Assembly: GCF_001477625.1 (NCBI RefSeq) | Contig: NZ_CP013692.1 | Coordinates: forward strand, 744,001 to 808,000 | Source of the DNA: Paucibacter sp. KCTC 42545 | GTDB taxonomy: Bacteria; Pseudomonadota; Gammaproteobacteria; Burkholderiales; Burkholderiaceae_C | DNA: 64,000 bases | Reading direction: 5' to 3' | In this document: piece by piece, positions 26,784 through 35,730 of the stretch | Numbering within the stretch: the stretch's first letter is position 1 | Layout: each line of letters begins with the position of its first letter | The notes under the pieces: generated by a model | Databases searched by the model: none | Seen by the model: the letters and a program-made list of their open reading frames with translations, nothing else | What the model was told of the DNA's origin: nothing | Position numbers and translations under genes: made by a program

Positions 26784-27329
26784 ATCGCTACTTTTGCTGA
26801 CCGTCGTGCTGTACCGGAGCGTAAGCATCGGCTGAATCGCGAAATCATGGCTCCCGAAGTTCGTCTGAACGGTCCGGAAAACGAGCCGCTCGGAATCGTG
26901 AGCATCCAAGAAGCGCTGCGCATGGCGGGCGAGTTGGATGTTGACGTTGTCGAAATTTCCGCCACCGCGACACCGCCTGTGTGCCGCCTGATGGACTACG
27001 GCAAGTTCAAGTACATCGAGCAAAAGCGTGCGGCCGAGGCGAAGTCCAAGCAGAAGGTCATCGAAATCAAGGAAGTCAAGTTCCGCCCGGGTACGGACGA
27101 AGGCGACTACCAGATCAAGATGCGCAATCTGCGCCGCTTCATCGCTGAGGATGGTGACAAGGGCAAGGTCACGCTGCGTTACCGCGGTCGTGAAATTACC
27201 CACCAAGACATCGGCATGCGCTTGTTGGAACGCATCCGCGATGAGTTGGCGGATGTGGCCGTGGTTGAGAATATGCCGCGCCTTGAAGGCCGTCAGATGA
27301 TCATGGTGCTGGCGCCGAAAAAGCGCTAA
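26784..27329 (+). CDS. infC: Translation initiation factor IF-3 (ATC start)
   Basis: 181 aa when started at ATC 26784, giving [21 protein letters not shown] before the first ATG at 26847. Those 21 residues belong to the conserved IF-3 N-domain, and rare AUC/AUU initiation is the known device by which IF-3 represses its own synthesis. A purine-rich AAAGG precedes the ATC. The N-domain ([20 protein letters not shown]), linker and C-domain ([34 protein letters not shown]) are complete. It binds the 30S subunit and checks start-codon pairing. Confidence 0.95.
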   Translation: MATFADRRAVPERKHRLNREIMAPEVRLNGPENEPLGIVSIQEALRMAGELDVDVVEISATATPPVCRLMDYGKFKYIEQKRAAEAKSKQKVIEIKEVKFRPGTDEGDYQIKMRNLRRFIAEDGDKGKVTLRYRGREITHQDIGMRLLERIRDELADVAVVENMPRLEGRQMIMVLAPKKR

Positions 27330-27344
27330 GGACTGTTGACCCCC

Positions 27345-27506
27345 GGGTCCGTGAGTACACGGACCCACCCCCCGAGGGGGTGCAATCAAAAGCGGGCAGT
27401 GGCCCGGTTTTGATTGCAAGGTGGCCGCCTTTGGGGCGGCCCGGCAGGCGGCCAAGATGGCGCCCGTATGAAGTTCAAGCCCGCTGATTTGGTCATCGGC
27501 GGGCTT
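27345..27506 (+). promoter_or_regulatory. Five consecutive hairpins in the infC-rpmI gap
   Basis: The 250-bp gap holds stems at 27345-27366 (GGGTCCGTG/CACGGACCC, perfect, loop AGTA), 27366-27382 (CACCCCC/GGGGGTG), 27382-27417 (16-bp arms with a single mismatch), 27423-27441 (GGCCGCC/GGCGGCC) and 27477-27506 (AAGCCCGC/GCGGGCTT). None is followed by a proper T-run. They could be RNA-processing sites or a binding region for ribosomal protein L20, which represses rpmI-rplT in other bacteria. The role is inference. Confidence 0.55.
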
Positions 27507-27579
27507 ATTAGTCTCCAGAGGCTGGCAAGTGTTGAGAGGCCCTCAACCGCCCCTGGGACATCTTAAAAGGAGCACTCAC

Positions 27580-27783
27580 ATGCCCAAAATGAAGACCAAG
27601 AGCAGCGCGAAGAAGCGCTTCCGCGTTCGTCCGGGTGGTACCGTCAAGCGCGGTCAAGCGTTCAAGCGCCACATCCTGACCAAGAAGTCGACCAAGAACA
27701 AGCGCCATCTGCGTGGTTCGGTTGCCGTGCACGAAACCAATATGGGTCACATCGCTCAGATGTTGCCCGGCTTTGGTCTGTAA
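27580..27783 (+). CDS. rpmI: 50S ribosomal protein L35
   Basis: 67 aa from ATG 27580 with an AAAAGGAG ribosome binding site; the in-frame extension to 27529 lacks one. The very basic sequence [20 protein letters not shown] and the [10 protein letters not shown] block are the L35 signature. It is a component of the large ribosomal subunit, in the usual order infC-rpmI-rplT. Confidence 0.97.
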   Translation: MPKMKTKSSAKKRFRVRPGGTVKRGQAFKRHILTKKSTKNKRHLRGSVAVHETNMGHIAQMLPGFGL

Positions 27784-27809
27784 ACCCATTTAACTAAAGG
27801 AGATTTAAT

Positions 27810-28166
27810 ATGCCTCGCGTTAAACGTGGTGTTACCGCTCGTGCCCGTCACAAGAAGGTCCTGGCTCTGGCCAAGGGCTTCCGTGGTCGTCGTAAGAATG
27901 TCTTCCGCATCGCCAAACAGGCGGTGATGAAGGCAGGCCAATACGCCTACCGTGACCGTCGCGCCAAGAAGCGTGTGTTCCGTGCTCTGTGGATTGCTCG
28001 TATCAACGCAGCAAGCCGTGGCCTGGGACTCACCTACAGCAAGTTTGTGGCTGGCCTGAAGAAGGCTCAGATCGAGATCGACCGCAAGGTCTTGGCCGAC
28101 ATGGCCGTCAACGATCCGGCTGGCTTTGCCACCGTCTTCGCCAAGGTTAAGGCCGCACTGGCTTAA
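27810..28166 (+). CDS. rplT: 50S ribosomal protein L20
   Basis: 118 aa, full length. It begins [20 protein letters not shown] and continues with the [29 protein letters not shown] block that binds 23S rRNA. It is preceded by AAGGAGA. L20 is essential for early 50S assembly and is the autogenous repressor of rpmI-rplT in several bacteria, which makes the structured gap upstream of rpmI relevant. Confidence 0.97.
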   Translation: MPRVKRGVTARARHKKVLALAKGFRGRRKNVFRIAKQAVMKAGQYAYRDRRAKKRVFRALWIARINAASRGLGLTYSKFVAGLKKAQIEIDRKVLADMAVNDPAGFATVFAKVKAALA

Positions 28167-28198
28167 TGCAGAGGGCCGCCTTTGGCGGTTCTTTGCAG

Positions 28199-28264
28199 CC
28201 GCGGCTCTTTCGGGAGCCGCGGTGAGCAACCTCAAGGCCGACACCCTGGTGCTCGGCCTTTTTT
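28199..28264 (+). terminator. Hairpin plus intrinsic terminator between rplT and pheS
   Basis: A perfect 9-bp stem CCGCGGCTC/GAGCCGCGG (28199-28222) is followed by a second hairpin AAGGCCGA/TCGGCCTT (28234-28260) running into TTTTTT. It lies 28 bp before pheS, so it would lower expression of pheS-pheT relative to rplT or act as an attenuator. The only short frame here (ATG 28166, 19 codons) has just two Phe codons and is not a convincing leader peptide. Confidence 0.7.
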
Positions 28265-28291
28265 GTTTCCGCCCGAAATTTCCTCTTCAAG

Positions 28292-29335
28292 ATGACTGAT
28301 CTCGAACAATTGCTGCAAGCCGCCCAGGCCGAATTCGCCGCCACCAGCACGCCTGCCGAACTGGAGAACGCCAAGGCTCGTTTTCTGGGCAAGGCCGGTC
28401 GCGTGACCGAGTTGCTCAAGGGTCTGGCGGCCCTGCCTGTGGACGAGAAAAAGGCGCGCGGCGCCGAGATCAATGTCTTGAAGAGTGGCATCGAGGCCGC
28501 GCTGACCGAGCGCCGCCAAGCCCTGGCCGATGCCGAGTTGGCTCTGCAGCTGAAGGCTGAAGCGCTGGACGTCACCCTGCCAGGCCGCAGCCGTGGCACC
28601 GGTGCCTTGCACCCGATCACGCGTGCCATGGCGCGCATCGAGGCCATCTTCGGCTCGATGGGTTTTGATGTTGCCGATGGCCCTGAGATCGAGACCGACT
28701 GGTTCAGCTTCTCGGCCCTCAACAATCCTGAGAACCATCCTGCGCGCTCCATGCAGGACACCTTCTATGTGGATATGAAGGACGAAGGCGGGCGCTATTT
28801 CAATCTGCGTCCGCACACCAGTCCGATGCAGATCCGCTATGCCCAGGCCCATGCCCGCCGCTATGCCGGTCAGGACCACATGCCTGAGATTCGCGTCATC
28901 GCCCCCGGCCGCACCTACCGGGTCGACAACGACGCCACGCACTCCCCCATGTTCCACCAGGTCGAAGGCCTGTGGGTTGGCGAGAACATCAGCTTCAAGG
29001 ACTTGAAGGCGGTCTATCTCAACTTCATCACCGCCTTCTTCGAGACCGACCAGCTGCAGCTGCGCTTCCGTCCGAGCTACTTCCCCTTCACCGAGCCCAG
29101 CGCTGAGATCGACATCATGTTCGAGTCCGGCCCGCTGAAAGGCCGTTGGTTGGAAGTGTCTGGCTCCGGCCAGGTGCACCCGCAGGTGGTCCGCAATATG
29201 GGCCTGGACCCTGAGCGTTACATCGGCTTTGCTTTTGGCTCCGGCATCGACCGCCTGGCCATGTTGCGTTACGGCGTGAATGATTTGCGCCAGTTCTTTG
29301 ATGGTGATCTGCGCTTCTTGTCGCAGTTCAAGTGA
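28292..29335 (+). CDS. pheS: Phenylalanyl-tRNA synthetase alpha subunit
   Basis: 347 aa, normal length. An N-terminal coiled-coil region (about 1-90) is followed by the class II core: [19 protein letters not shown], motif 2 [38 protein letters not shown] and the motif 3 region [17 protein letters not shown]. It forms the alpha2beta2 enzyme with PheT, encoded 53 bp downstream. The ribosome binding site is weak. Confidence 0.98.
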   Translation: MTDLEQLLQAAQAEFAATSTPAELENAKARFLGKAGRVTELLKGLAALPVDEKKARGAEINVLKSGIEAALTERRQALADAELALQLKAEALDVTLPGRSRGTGALHPITRAMARIEAIFGSMGFDVADGPEIETDWFSFSALNNPENHPARSMQDTFYVDMKDEGGRYFNLRPHTSPMQIRYAQAHARRYAGQDHMPEIRVIAPGRTYRVDNDATHSPMFHQVEGLWVGENISFKDLKAVYLNFITAFFETDQLQLRFRPSYFPFTEPSAEIDIMFESGPLKGRWLEVSGSGQVHPQVVRNMGLDPERYIGFAFGSGIDRLAMLRYGVNDLRQFFDGDLRFLSQFK

Positions 29336-29388
29336 GGCCCAGCACCTCATCCCACGCCACCATCTGAGAACCCGAGAGAACACACACC

Positions 29389-31815
29389 ATGCAATTTCCT
29401 GAATCCTGGCTGCGGGCCTTTTGCAACCCTGCACTGAACACCCAAGAACTGGCCGAGCTGTTGACCATGTCCGGCTTGGAAGTCGAAGAGCTGCGCCCGG
29501 TGGCGCCGCCTTTCCACGGCATCAAAGTGGCCGAGATCTTGTCGGCCGAGCAACACCCTAACGCCGATAAGCTGCGCATCTGCTCGGTCAATGTCGGCGC
29601 GGCCGAGCCGCTGCAAATCGTCTGCGGCGCGCCCAATGCGCGTGCCGGCATCAAGGTGCCGCTGGCCACTGTGGGCGCCGAATTGCCCCCGGGCGAAGAT
29701 GGCAAGGCCTTCAAGATCGGCGTTGGCAAGCTGCGCGGCGTCGAGAGCTACGGCATGCTGTGCTCGGCGCGTGAGCTCAAGCTCAGCGAAGAGCATGGCG
29801 GCCTGTTGGAACTGGCCGCCGATGCCCCTGTGGGCCAAGACATCCGCGAACACCTGAACTTGGATGACACCTTGTTCACCCTCAAGCTGACGCCGAATCT
29901 GGCCCATGCCTTGAGCGTCTACGGCATTGCCCGTGAGGTCTCGGCCCTGACCGGCACACCGTTGACTCAGCCTGATTGCACGCCGGTGCCGGTGGCGCAT
30001 CAAGACAAGCTGCCGGTGCGTATCGAGGCTGCTGATCTGTGCGGCCGTTTCTCCGGCCGCATCGTGCGCGGCGTCAATACCAAGGCGCAAACGCCCGCGT
30101 GGATGGTGGATCGTCTGGCGCGCTGTGGCCAACGTTCGGTGACGGCGCTGGTGGACATCTCCAACTATGTGATGTTCGAACTGGGCCGCCCCTCGCATAT
30201 CTTCGATCTGGACAAGATCCACGACGAGCTGGTGGTTCGCTGGGCCAAGCAGGGCGAGACGCTCAAGCTGCTCAACGGCAATACCGTCGAGCTGGATGAG
30301 AAGGTTGGCGTGGTGGCCGACAGCCAGGCGCCTGAGTCCCTGGCCGGCATCATGGGCGGCGACGCCACTGCTGTGTCGGACGACACGCAAAACATTTACG
30401 TCGAAGCCGCTTTCTGGTGGCCCGAGGCGGTGATGGGCCGTTCGCGCCGCTTCGCTTTCTCGACCGACGCAGGCCACCGCTTCGAGCGCGGTGTTGACCC
30501 GGCCCTGACCGTGGCCCATATCGAGCGCATCACCCAGCTGGTGCTGGAGATTTGCGGCGGCCAGGCCGGCCCGATCGACGACACCATCACCACGCTGCCC
30601 GAGCGTCAGCCGGTGGCCCTGCGCGTGGCGCGCGCCGCCAAGATCATCGGCATGCCGGTGACGCAGGAAGACTGCGCCCGCGTCTTCACCCGCCTGGGCC
30701 TGAGCTTCACCGAGAGCGACGCCAATGGCGGCGTGCTGACCGTGACGCCACCGAGCTTCCGCTTCGATCTGCGCATCGAAGAAGACCTGATCGAAGAAAT
30801 CATCCGCGTGCTGGGCTACCCCACGCTGCCGGACACGCCGCCGCTGGCGCCCGTGGTGGCCAAGGTGGGCTCGGAGTCGCGCCGCGCCACGCATGCACTG
30901 CGCAGCGCCGTCGCCGGCCTGGGTTACTTCGAGACCATCAACTTCAGCTTTGTTGAAGCGCGCTGGGAAAAGGAATTGGCGGGCAATCAGAATCCTATCC
31001 AGTTGCTCAACCCGATCGCAGCACCACTGGCCGTGATGCGCACCAGCTTGATCGGCAGCCTGGTCAACACCTTGCGTTACAACCTGAGCCGCCGCGCCTC
31101 GCGCGTGCGCTTGTTCGAGATCGGCCGCGTGTTCCTGCGCGACGCTTCGGTGCAGCAGGGCGACACCAGCGTGGCCGGCATTCACCAGCCCATGCGTCTG
31201 GCCGGCTTGGCCTTTGGCCCGGCCGAGCAGCAGCAGTGGAGCCAGCGTGATCGCCTGATCGACTTCTTCGATGTGAAGGGTGATTTGGAGGCGCTGTTCG
31301 CGCCGCGTCAGCTGCGCTTCGTGGCGGCTGAGCATCCCGCTTTGCATCCCGGCCGCAGTGCCCGTGTGGAGTTGGACGGCGTTGACATCGGTGTGATCGG
31401 CGAGCTGCATCCCAAATGGCGCCAGGGCTATGAACTGCCCAGCGCGCCGGTGCTGTTCGAACTGGACCTCGATGCCACGCTGCAACGCGTGCTGCCCGCT
31501 GCCCAGGCCATTCCTCGCCAGCAAGCTGTGCTGCGTGATCTGGCCGTCATCGTGGGCGAGGGCGTCACACACGATGCCTTGATGCAGACCATTCTGGGCT
31601 CGGCCCACCAAGGCCTGATCCGCTCGGCCAAGCTGTTTGACGTGTTCAAGCCGACCCAGGCCAGCGCTGACCTGAAGGACGGCGAGCGCAGCATGGCCGT
31701 GCGCCTGGAATTGCTGGACGATGAGCAAACCTTGACCGACGAGCGCATCGAGCAGACGGTGGCAGTTGTGATCGCGGCACTCGCTCAAGGGCTGGGCGCG
31801 CGCTTGCGCGGCTGA
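29389..31815 (+). CDS. pheT: Phenylalanyl-tRNA synthetase beta subunit
   Basis: 808 aa, typical length. The N-terminal tRNA-binding (EMAP-like) domain begins at about 39 ([20 protein letters not shown]), the B3/B4 editing domain contains the [18 protein letters not shown] block, B5 carries the [18 protein letters not shown] region, and the C-terminal ferredoxin-fold anticodon-binding domain ends [23 protein letters not shown]. It provides tRNA binding and editing of mischarged Tyr-tRNA. It is followed by ihfA, the usual arrangement in proteobacteria. Confidence 0.98.
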   Translation: MQFPESWLRAFCNPALNTQELAELLTMSGLEVEELRPVAPPFHGIKVAEILSAEQHPNADKLRICSVNVGAAEPLQIVCGAPNARAGIKVPLATVGAELPPGEDGKAFKIGVGKLRGVESYGMLCSARELKLSEEHGGLLELAADAPVGQDIREHLNLDDTLFTLKLTPNLAHALSVYGIAREVSALTGTPLTQPDCTPVPVAHQDKLPVRIEAADLCGRFSGRIVRGVNTKAQTPAWMVDRLARCGQRSVTALVDISNYVMFELGRPSHIFDLDKIHDELVVRWAKQGETLKLLNGNTVELDEKVGVVADSQAPESLAGIMGGDATAVSDDTQNIYVEAAFWWPEAVMGRSRRFAFSTDAGHRFERGVDPALTVAHIERITQLVLEICGGQAGPIDDTITTLPERQPVALRVARAAKIIGMPVTQEDCARVFTRLGLSFTESDANGGVLTVTPPSFRFDLRIEEDLIEEIIRVLGYPTLPDTPPLAPVVAKVGSESRRATHALRSAVAGLGYFETINFSFVEARWEKELAGNQNPIQLLNPIAAPLAVMRTSLIGSLVNTLRYNLSRRASRVRLFEIGRVFLRDASVQQGDTSVAGIHQPMRLAGLAFGPAEQQQWSQRDRLIDFFDVKGDLEALFAPRQLRFVAAEHPALHPGRSARVELDGVDIGVIGELHPKWRQGYELPSAPVLFELDLDATLQRVLPAAQAIPRQQAVLRDLAVIVGEGVTHDALMQTILGSAHQGLIRSAKLFDVFKPTQASADLKDGERSMAVRLELLDDEQTLTDERIEQTVAVVIAALAQGLGARLRG

Positions 31816-31874
31816 TAGTCTCAGAACCATCCAGCTCTTGCTCCACCCACCTGAGAACAGCGAACGCTTGCTTG

Positions 31875-32291
31875 ATGATGACGATGGAAAACAATAAGAA
31901 CAACAGCGCCGATGACAGCAAGCTGGATGCTTTGAGCACGCCCAGCGCGCCTGCCCGCGTGCTGCTGCCCAGCCTGGAAACGCCCACCTTGACCAAGGCC
32001 GAACTGGCCGAGCTGCTGTTCGACAAGCTGGGCCTGAACAAGCGCGAGTCCAAGGACATGGTCGAGGCCTTCTTCGACATCATCCACGCCAATCTGGTGC
32101 GCGGTGATGACGTCAAGCTCTCAGGCTTTGGCAATTTCAATATCCGCCGCAAGGCACCGCGCCCGGGACGCAATCCGCGCACCGGTGAGTCCATCCCGAT
32201 CAAGGCGCGCGATGTGGTGACTTTTCACGCCAGCCACAAACTCAAGAGTGCAGTGCAAGGCGATGCGTGCGATGAAGACGACATCGAGTAG
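31875..32291 (+). CDS. ihfA: Integration host factor alpha subunit, extended N-terminus
   Basis: 138 aa from ATG 31875; ATG codons at 31878 and 31884 and a TTG at 31872 are also in frame. The IHF-alpha core starts only at about residue 39 ([20 protein letters not shown]) and includes [20 protein letters not shown] and the DNA-intercalating loop proline context [12 protein letters not shown]. The extra 38 residues are Asn/Ser/Asp/Pro-rich and probably disordered; the usual length is about 100-115 aa. IHF bends DNA as a heterodimer with IhfB. Position after pheT is conserved. Confidence 0.93.
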   Translation: MMTMENNKNNSADDSKLDALSTPSAPARVLLPSLETPTLTKAELAELLFDKLGLNKRESKDMVEAFFDIIHANLVRGDDVKLSGFGNFNIRRKAPRPGRNPRTGESIPIKARDVVTFHASHKLKSAVQGDACDEDDIE

Positions 32292-32326
32292 AGTCTGAGC
32301 TCCCAAAGGTCTAGCCCTTGATTTGC

Positions 32327-32851
32327 ATGGACAACGTGCTTCCCGCCATTCCGCCCAAGCGCTACTTCACCATCGGTGAGGTGAGCGAGCTTTGTGGCGT
32401 GAAGCCTTATGTGCTGCGTTACTGGGAGCAGGAGTTCACCCAACTCAAGCCCATGAAGCGGCGCGGTAATCGGCGCTATTACCAGCACCATGAAGTGCTG
32501 CTGATTCGCCGCATCCGCAGCTTGCTGTACGAGCAGGGCTTCACCATCAGCGGCGCCCGCAATCAGTTGGTCGATGCCGCCAGCTCGCGTGGCGACGCGG
32601 CCCTTGCTTTTGAGCATTTGCAAGACAGTGATGTCGATGCGGCGGACGACATCGAGGGCTTTGATGTCGGCGCCTTGGATGCAGATGACTTGCCTCGCAA
32701 GACCGTTGCTTCAAGCCAGGGTGTTTCGGCCGCAGCTTTGGCTGTTAGCCAAATTCACCGTGCCAGCACGAGTACAATGCCTGCAGGTCCTTGGTCTATC
32801 GAACAGATCCGGGACGAGCTTTTTTCAATACGCGAAGATCTTTTAAAGTAA
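32327..32851 (+). CDS. MerR-family transcriptional regulator
   Basis: 174 aa from ATG 32327. The MerR winged helix is at the N-terminus: YFTIGEVSELCGVKPYVLRYWEQEF and RRGNRRYYQHHEVLLIRRIRSLLYEQGFTI. The remaining C-terminal half is acidic and low in motifs (DSDVDAADDIEGFD...) with a final amphipathic helix EQIRDELFSIREDLLK; no metal-binding cysteine pattern is present. This ihfA-linked MerR gene is conserved beside pheT-ihfA in betaproteobacteria; its target is unknown. Confidence 0.88.
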   Translation: MDNVLPAIPPKRYFTIGEVSELCGVKPYVLRYWEQEFTQLKPMKRRGNRRYYQHHEVLLIRRIRSLLYEQGFTISGARNQLVDAASSRGDAALAFEHLQDSDVDAADDIEGFDVGALDADDLPRKTVASSQGVSAAALAVSQIHRASTSTMPAGPWSIEQIRDELFSIREDLLK

Positions 32852-32855
32852 TTCT

Positions 32856-32884
32856 TTGCATGGGACAAAAAACTGTCCTATAAT
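32856..32884 (+). promoter_or_regulatory. Sigma-70 promoter of tRNA-Pro
   Basis: TTGCAT (32856-32861), exactly 17 bp, TATAAT (32879-32884). The tRNA starts 12 bases after the -10 hexamer, so transcription begins just before or at the mature 5' region. Confidence 0.85.
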
Positions 32885-32895
32885 GCAAAGCTCAG

Positions 32896-32973
<78 letters not shown>

Positions 32974-32990
32974 TTTATAAGAAGAGACTA

Positions 32991-33024
32991 ACGGCCTAGC
33001 GGCGTAAGCAGCTAGGCCGTTTTT
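32991..33024 (+). terminator. Intrinsic terminator after tRNA-Pro
   Basis: A perfect 10-bp stem ACGGCCTAGC/GCTAGGCCGT with a 10-nt loop is followed by TTTT. It lies 18 bp after the tRNA. Confidence 0.9.
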
Positions 33025-33318
33025 CCATTGCGGGTCCGAAACAGCCATAACAACGCGATGCTTGAGCCTAGGGTGCTCGCTGAGTGGGCAGGGTGTCTGC
33101 GGAATTCCGAATGTGCGGCGCTCTTTTTCGCGGATGTTTCCCACGCGCATGCCAACACTTCAGCAAAGCGCTGCCGCCCCATCTGATGCTGGCAGTCACC
33201 CCGCCGTTTGGGGTTGAATCAATAGCCCGCCAGCGGCTGCGTCCAGAACATGGGTGAGCGGCGATGACCCGGCTGTTTCGGGCATGGCGCCCAGTGCTCG
33301 CGCCGGACAATCTGAGTC
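33025..33318. other. 294 bp without recognisable features
   Basis: No gene with a ribosome binding site, no second copy of the tRNA 3' end (so no att site of an island) and no clear promoter was found. Confidence 0.4.
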
Positions 33319-33798
33319 ATGGCCATCCCACACCCCATCTCCGCAGCGCCCAGCCAGCCGGCAAGGGAGATCACCGTCACCCGTTTGACGCAGGCCTTGC
33401 AGCCGCGTCTTGAGGCATGTGCGCAAATACTGCTGCGGCGCTTTCAGGGCATCGGCCTGCGCGGTGATGTGCAAGTCAGGCAGACGCCGCGCGGGCACTC
33501 GACCTTTTTGGCCCTGGTTGGCCAGCGTGGTCTGATCGGCATCGTTGACATCACTTTGCTTGATGGCATGGCGCAGGGCCAAGAGGCCTACCTAGCGCTG
33601 GATGTCCGACTGCTGGATGCCTGTGGCGATGTGGTGATGGCGGCGCTGGCCCAGCGGGAACCGCTTCACAGCACCGCTGAACTCGCGAACTCTGATGCCT
33701 TCAGCCCGGAGAGCCTGGACCGTGCCATGACTGCGGTCTATGTGGCCAGCCTGGCGCAGTTCGAATTGCAATTGCGCCCACCCGTGCCCCAGTCTTGA
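33319..33798 (+). CDS. Hypothetical protein, 159 aa
   Basis: The coding frame is open for 159 codons with normal high-GC third positions. It has no signal peptide or membrane segment. Visible features are an amphipathic LTQALQPRLEACAQILLRRF near 23-42, a beta-rich centre GHSTFLALVGQRGLIGIVDI and a C-terminal helix LDRAMTAVYVASLAQFELQL. I do not recognise the family. It is transcribed alone and convergently with the small gene at 33824. Confidence 0.6.
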   Translation: MAIPHPISAAPSQPAREITVTRLTQALQPRLEACAQILLRRFQGIGLRGDVQVRQTPRGHSTFLALVGQRGLIGIVDITLLDGMAQGQEAYLALDVRLLDACGDVVMAALAQREPLHSTAELANSDAFSPESLDRAMTAVYVASLAQFELQLRPPVPQS

Positions 33799-33823
33799 AC
33801 CTATCCGCACAGCATCGGCGTTA

Positions 33824-34045
33824 TCAGTCCAGCAGCACCAAATGCCCTTGATCTTGGGCGGCTTGTAAATCTTCGAAGGGCAGGGTGACGGAGCTTTGCC
33901 CCTGCGCGCCCCAGACGATGTCGATCGGCCGCCCGTCCCGGCTTTCAACCAGACAAGGCCCGATTGGAATGCGTTGTTTGCGCCCCGTGCCGGCCAGGTA
34001 AGAGACCGGGCCGATGATGCGTGCGCGGTGTGTGGTGATGTCCAT
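33824..34045 (-). CDS. Hypothetical protein, 73 aa
   Basis: Starts at ATG 34045 with AAGGGG upstream; a longer frame to 34141 has no ribosome binding site. The product has a beta-barrel-like pattern (ITTHRARIIGPVSYLAGTG, PIGPCLVESRDGRPIDIVWG) and ends HLVLLD. No signal or TM segment. Function unknown. It lies 133 bp downstream of the BON-domain gene on the same strand and may be co-transcribed with it. Confidence 0.6.
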   Translation of the reverse strand: MDITTHRARIIGPVSYLAGTGRKQRIPIGPCLVESRDGRPIDIVWGAQGQSSVTLPFEDLQAAQDQGHLVLLD

Positions 34046-34178
34046 GCTGCTGCCCCTTGCTGATTGTTGGTCCTGTGAGCATGCCAAGGCGAGACGGAAT
34101 GACGCCGCTCGGCCACGGCTGACTGATCGCGTGCGAAACAAGCAGGACCTGCCTCGCTCGCAATCCGCGCCACCTCGC

Positions 34179-34829
34179 TCAGACGAGGTTCATCTTGTCG
34201 ACGACATTGCGCACGCCCACGCTGCCCCAGGCGGAGCGTCTGGCCAGGTCACGCTCGGCCCAGCTGTGCACGGTGCCGGTGAGGGTGACGTCGGTACCCT
34301 TGACCTCGACCGTGATGGTCTTGGCATCGGCTGCGGCGCGACGCTTGAGTGCAGACTCAATGTCCGCCTTGACGACCGTGGCCGACAACAAGGGCTTGAT
34401 GGCGATCTGATTGCTGACGCCGACCACGCCCATCAGATAGCGCACGCTGTCCGCGGCGTCTTGACGTTGGAATTGCCACTCCACATCGCCCGACAGGGTC
34501 AGCCAGCCGTCCTCCACCAGCACCTTGACGGCGTCGCTGGGGAGTGAGCTGGTCCAGCTCAGGATATTGCGGGCGGAGCCGGCGATGTCCGCATCATTGC
34601 GCTTGCCCAGTTGTGAGAGCTTGACCGACATTTCCACGGCCAAGGCCTTGACGCCATGCACCCGTTGCGCGGCGCGCTCGGCATTGAGTTTCTCGGTATA
34701 GCTGCTGACCTCACCGGCCAGCGTCACTACACCGTCCTTGACCTCGACGCCGACCTGCGCGGCATGCACCGAAGGCTCCCACTTCAGCTCGGCCATCACG
34801 TCTTGTTGCAGCTGTGAATCAGTTTTCAT
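34179..34829 (-). CDS. Triple BON-domain protein
   Basis: 216 aa from ATG 34829. Three BON repeats are visible, each of about 60-65 residues with a V-V-DG-VTL-G-V core: V-VEVKDGVVTLAGEVSS (near 27-44), VKVLVEDGWLTLSGDVEWQ and ITVEVKGTDVTLTGTVHSW. Each ends in an AER/AA-RV-GV-- helix. No signal peptide is present, unlike OsmY, so it is probably cytoplasmic. BON proteins bind phospholipid or envelope partners and are commonly stress-induced. Its promoter carries palindrome A of the regulon described in the findings. Confidence 0.88.
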   Translation of the reverse strand: MKTDSQLQQDVMAELKWEPSVHAAQVGVEVKDGVVTLAGEVSSYTEKLNAERAAQRVHGVKALAVEMSVKLSQLGKRNDADIAGSARNILSWTSSLPSDAVKVLVEDGWLTLSGDVEWQFQRQDAADSVRYLMGVVGVSNQIAIKPLLSATVVKADIESALKRRAAADAKTITVEVKGTDVTLTGTVHSWAERDLARRSAWGSVGVRNVVDKMNLV

Positions 34830-34859
34830 AAGTGTCCATCCGGTTGCTTGAGGGGCTTG

Positions 34860-34901
34860 AGCTTGCGCGCCGGTGCACATGATTTCTGTGCGACAGCGCA
34901 C
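34860..34901 (-). promoter_or_regulatory. Stress palindrome A with -10 for the BON gene
   Basis: GTGCG-ACAG-CGCAC (34888-34901), perfect 5-bp arms; its reverse complement reads GTGCGCTGTCGCACAGAA. A weak -10 hexamer CAAGCT occupies 34865-34860 on the minus strand, the same offset (29.5 bp from the palindrome centre) as in the stronger copies. Confidence 0.6.
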
Positions 34902-34932
34902 CTTGAAGCGCCAATGAACTGATGTCGCGCGC

Positions 34933-34974
34933 GTGCGCTGTCGCACAGAAGGCCGCGCTGGGCTTGCTTAGGCT
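34933..34974 (+). promoter_or_regulatory. Stress palindrome B with -10 for the 55-aa gene
   Basis: GTGCG-CTGT-CGCAC (34933-34946), perfect arms, followed by CACAGAAGG. TAGGCT at 34969-34974 is the -10 hexamer; its first T lies 29.5 bp from the palindrome centre, placing the palindrome at -41.5. Site A is 45 bp to the left and faces the BON gene. Confidence 0.75.
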
Positions 34975-35035
34975 GTGCGTTCCCATGCTGACGTCATTGC
35001 GGACGCCGGTGCCCACGTTTTGATAGGAGCTCCTG

Positions 35036-35203
35036 ATGAACAAGAAGTACCAAAGCCCCTGGATGGCGCCCGTGCCTGGGCGGCCGACTAAGCCCGCGCA
35101 AAACAAGCCCGCAGCCAAGTCACCCCTCGCGCCGACCGAGCCCAATGAAGTGCTGGGCCGGCACAAGAACACGGGCCAAAAAGATCACAAGGGGGCGCAA
35201 TGA
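35036..35203 (+). CDS. Small basic protein, 55 aa
   Basis: ATG 35036 has a perfect AGGAG. The protein starts MNKKYQSPWMAPVPGRPTKP, is rich in Lys, Pro and Ala, and ends TGQKDHKGAQ; it looks disordered. It has no recognisable family. The stop codon overlaps the ATG of the next gene (ATGA), so both are translated from one message, and palindrome B plus a -10 hexamer lie in front. The good ribosome binding site and coupling support a real gene. Confidence 0.65.
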   Translation: MNKKYQSPWMAPVPGRPTKPAQNKPAAKSPLAPTEPNEVLGRHKNTGQKDHKGAQ

Positions 35204-35730
35204 GCCGCGCCGGCCTTGCCGCATTTGCGCCCTCATTCACCTACCCGCCACCGTCTGAACTTGAAGTGCCCAGCGGCCGCGGCTTCATCGCCTTGCTGGA
35301 GGCCTTCCGGGCGACGGGGGGCACGGCACCGGCTGATGTGTTGGCGCGCTTGCTGGAGGAATATCAGCTCGGCCGTGCCTGCAGCCTTACCCAACTTGTT
35401 CAACTCGTCCAACTCGTTCATACCGGCCAAGTCTTCGGCTTTGAATGGCGCAGCAGTTTGTGGATACCGATGTTTCAGTTTGAGGCGCAGGACTTGGCCT
35501 TGAAGGCGGAGGCGCAAGAGGTGCGTGCCGCCTTGCCGCAGCTGTGGTCGGGCTGGGCGGTGGCGGCTTGGTTCGCTGGGGCTAACGCGCATCTAGCTCA
35601 GTGCCGGCCGGTCGATATGTTGGCGTCGGATTTTGAGGCGGTGCGGCGGGCCGCCAGCGCCGTGCAATCGGTCGGCGGCTTTAACCCTGTGCATGGGCGC
35701 AGGGCTGAGGGCCTCGGCCTGCGCGGGTGA
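35200..35730 (+). CDS. Hypothetical protein with DUF2384-like C-terminus
   Basis: 176 aa. It has no signal peptide. The first half is alpha-helical (GFIALLEAFRATGG, ADVLARLLEEYQL). Residues about 129-155, WFAGANAHLAQCRPVDMLASDFEAVRRAAS, resemble the antitoxin/toxin-binding DUF2384 (MbcA/ParS/Xre) signature of W---N--L-G--P-D-L followed by a helix. That likeness is by eye and moderate. The gene overlaps the 55-aa gene upstream by ATGA and follows palindrome B. Confidence 0.6.
   Translation: MSRAGLAAFAPSFTYPPPSELEVPSGRGFIALLEAFRATGGTAPADVLARLLEEYQLGRACSLTQLVQLVQLVHTGQVFGFEWRSSLWIPMFQFEAQDLALKAEAQEVRAALPQLWSGWAVAAWFAGANAHLAQCRPVDMLASDFEAVRRAASAVQSVGGFNPVHGRRAEGLGLRG

Noticed and set aside
28166-28225. 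19-codon frame before pheS as a Phe leader peptide
   Set aside because: Only two Phe codons, no ribosome binding site and much of it is the stem of a hairpin.
29347-31830. 827-codon minus-strand frame opposite pheT
   Set aside because: Antisense shadow of pheT; composition is typical of reverse-strand frames.
32974-33798. Genomic island inserted at tRNA-Pro
   Set aside because: No integrase and no repeat of the tRNA 3' end downstream; composition does not change.
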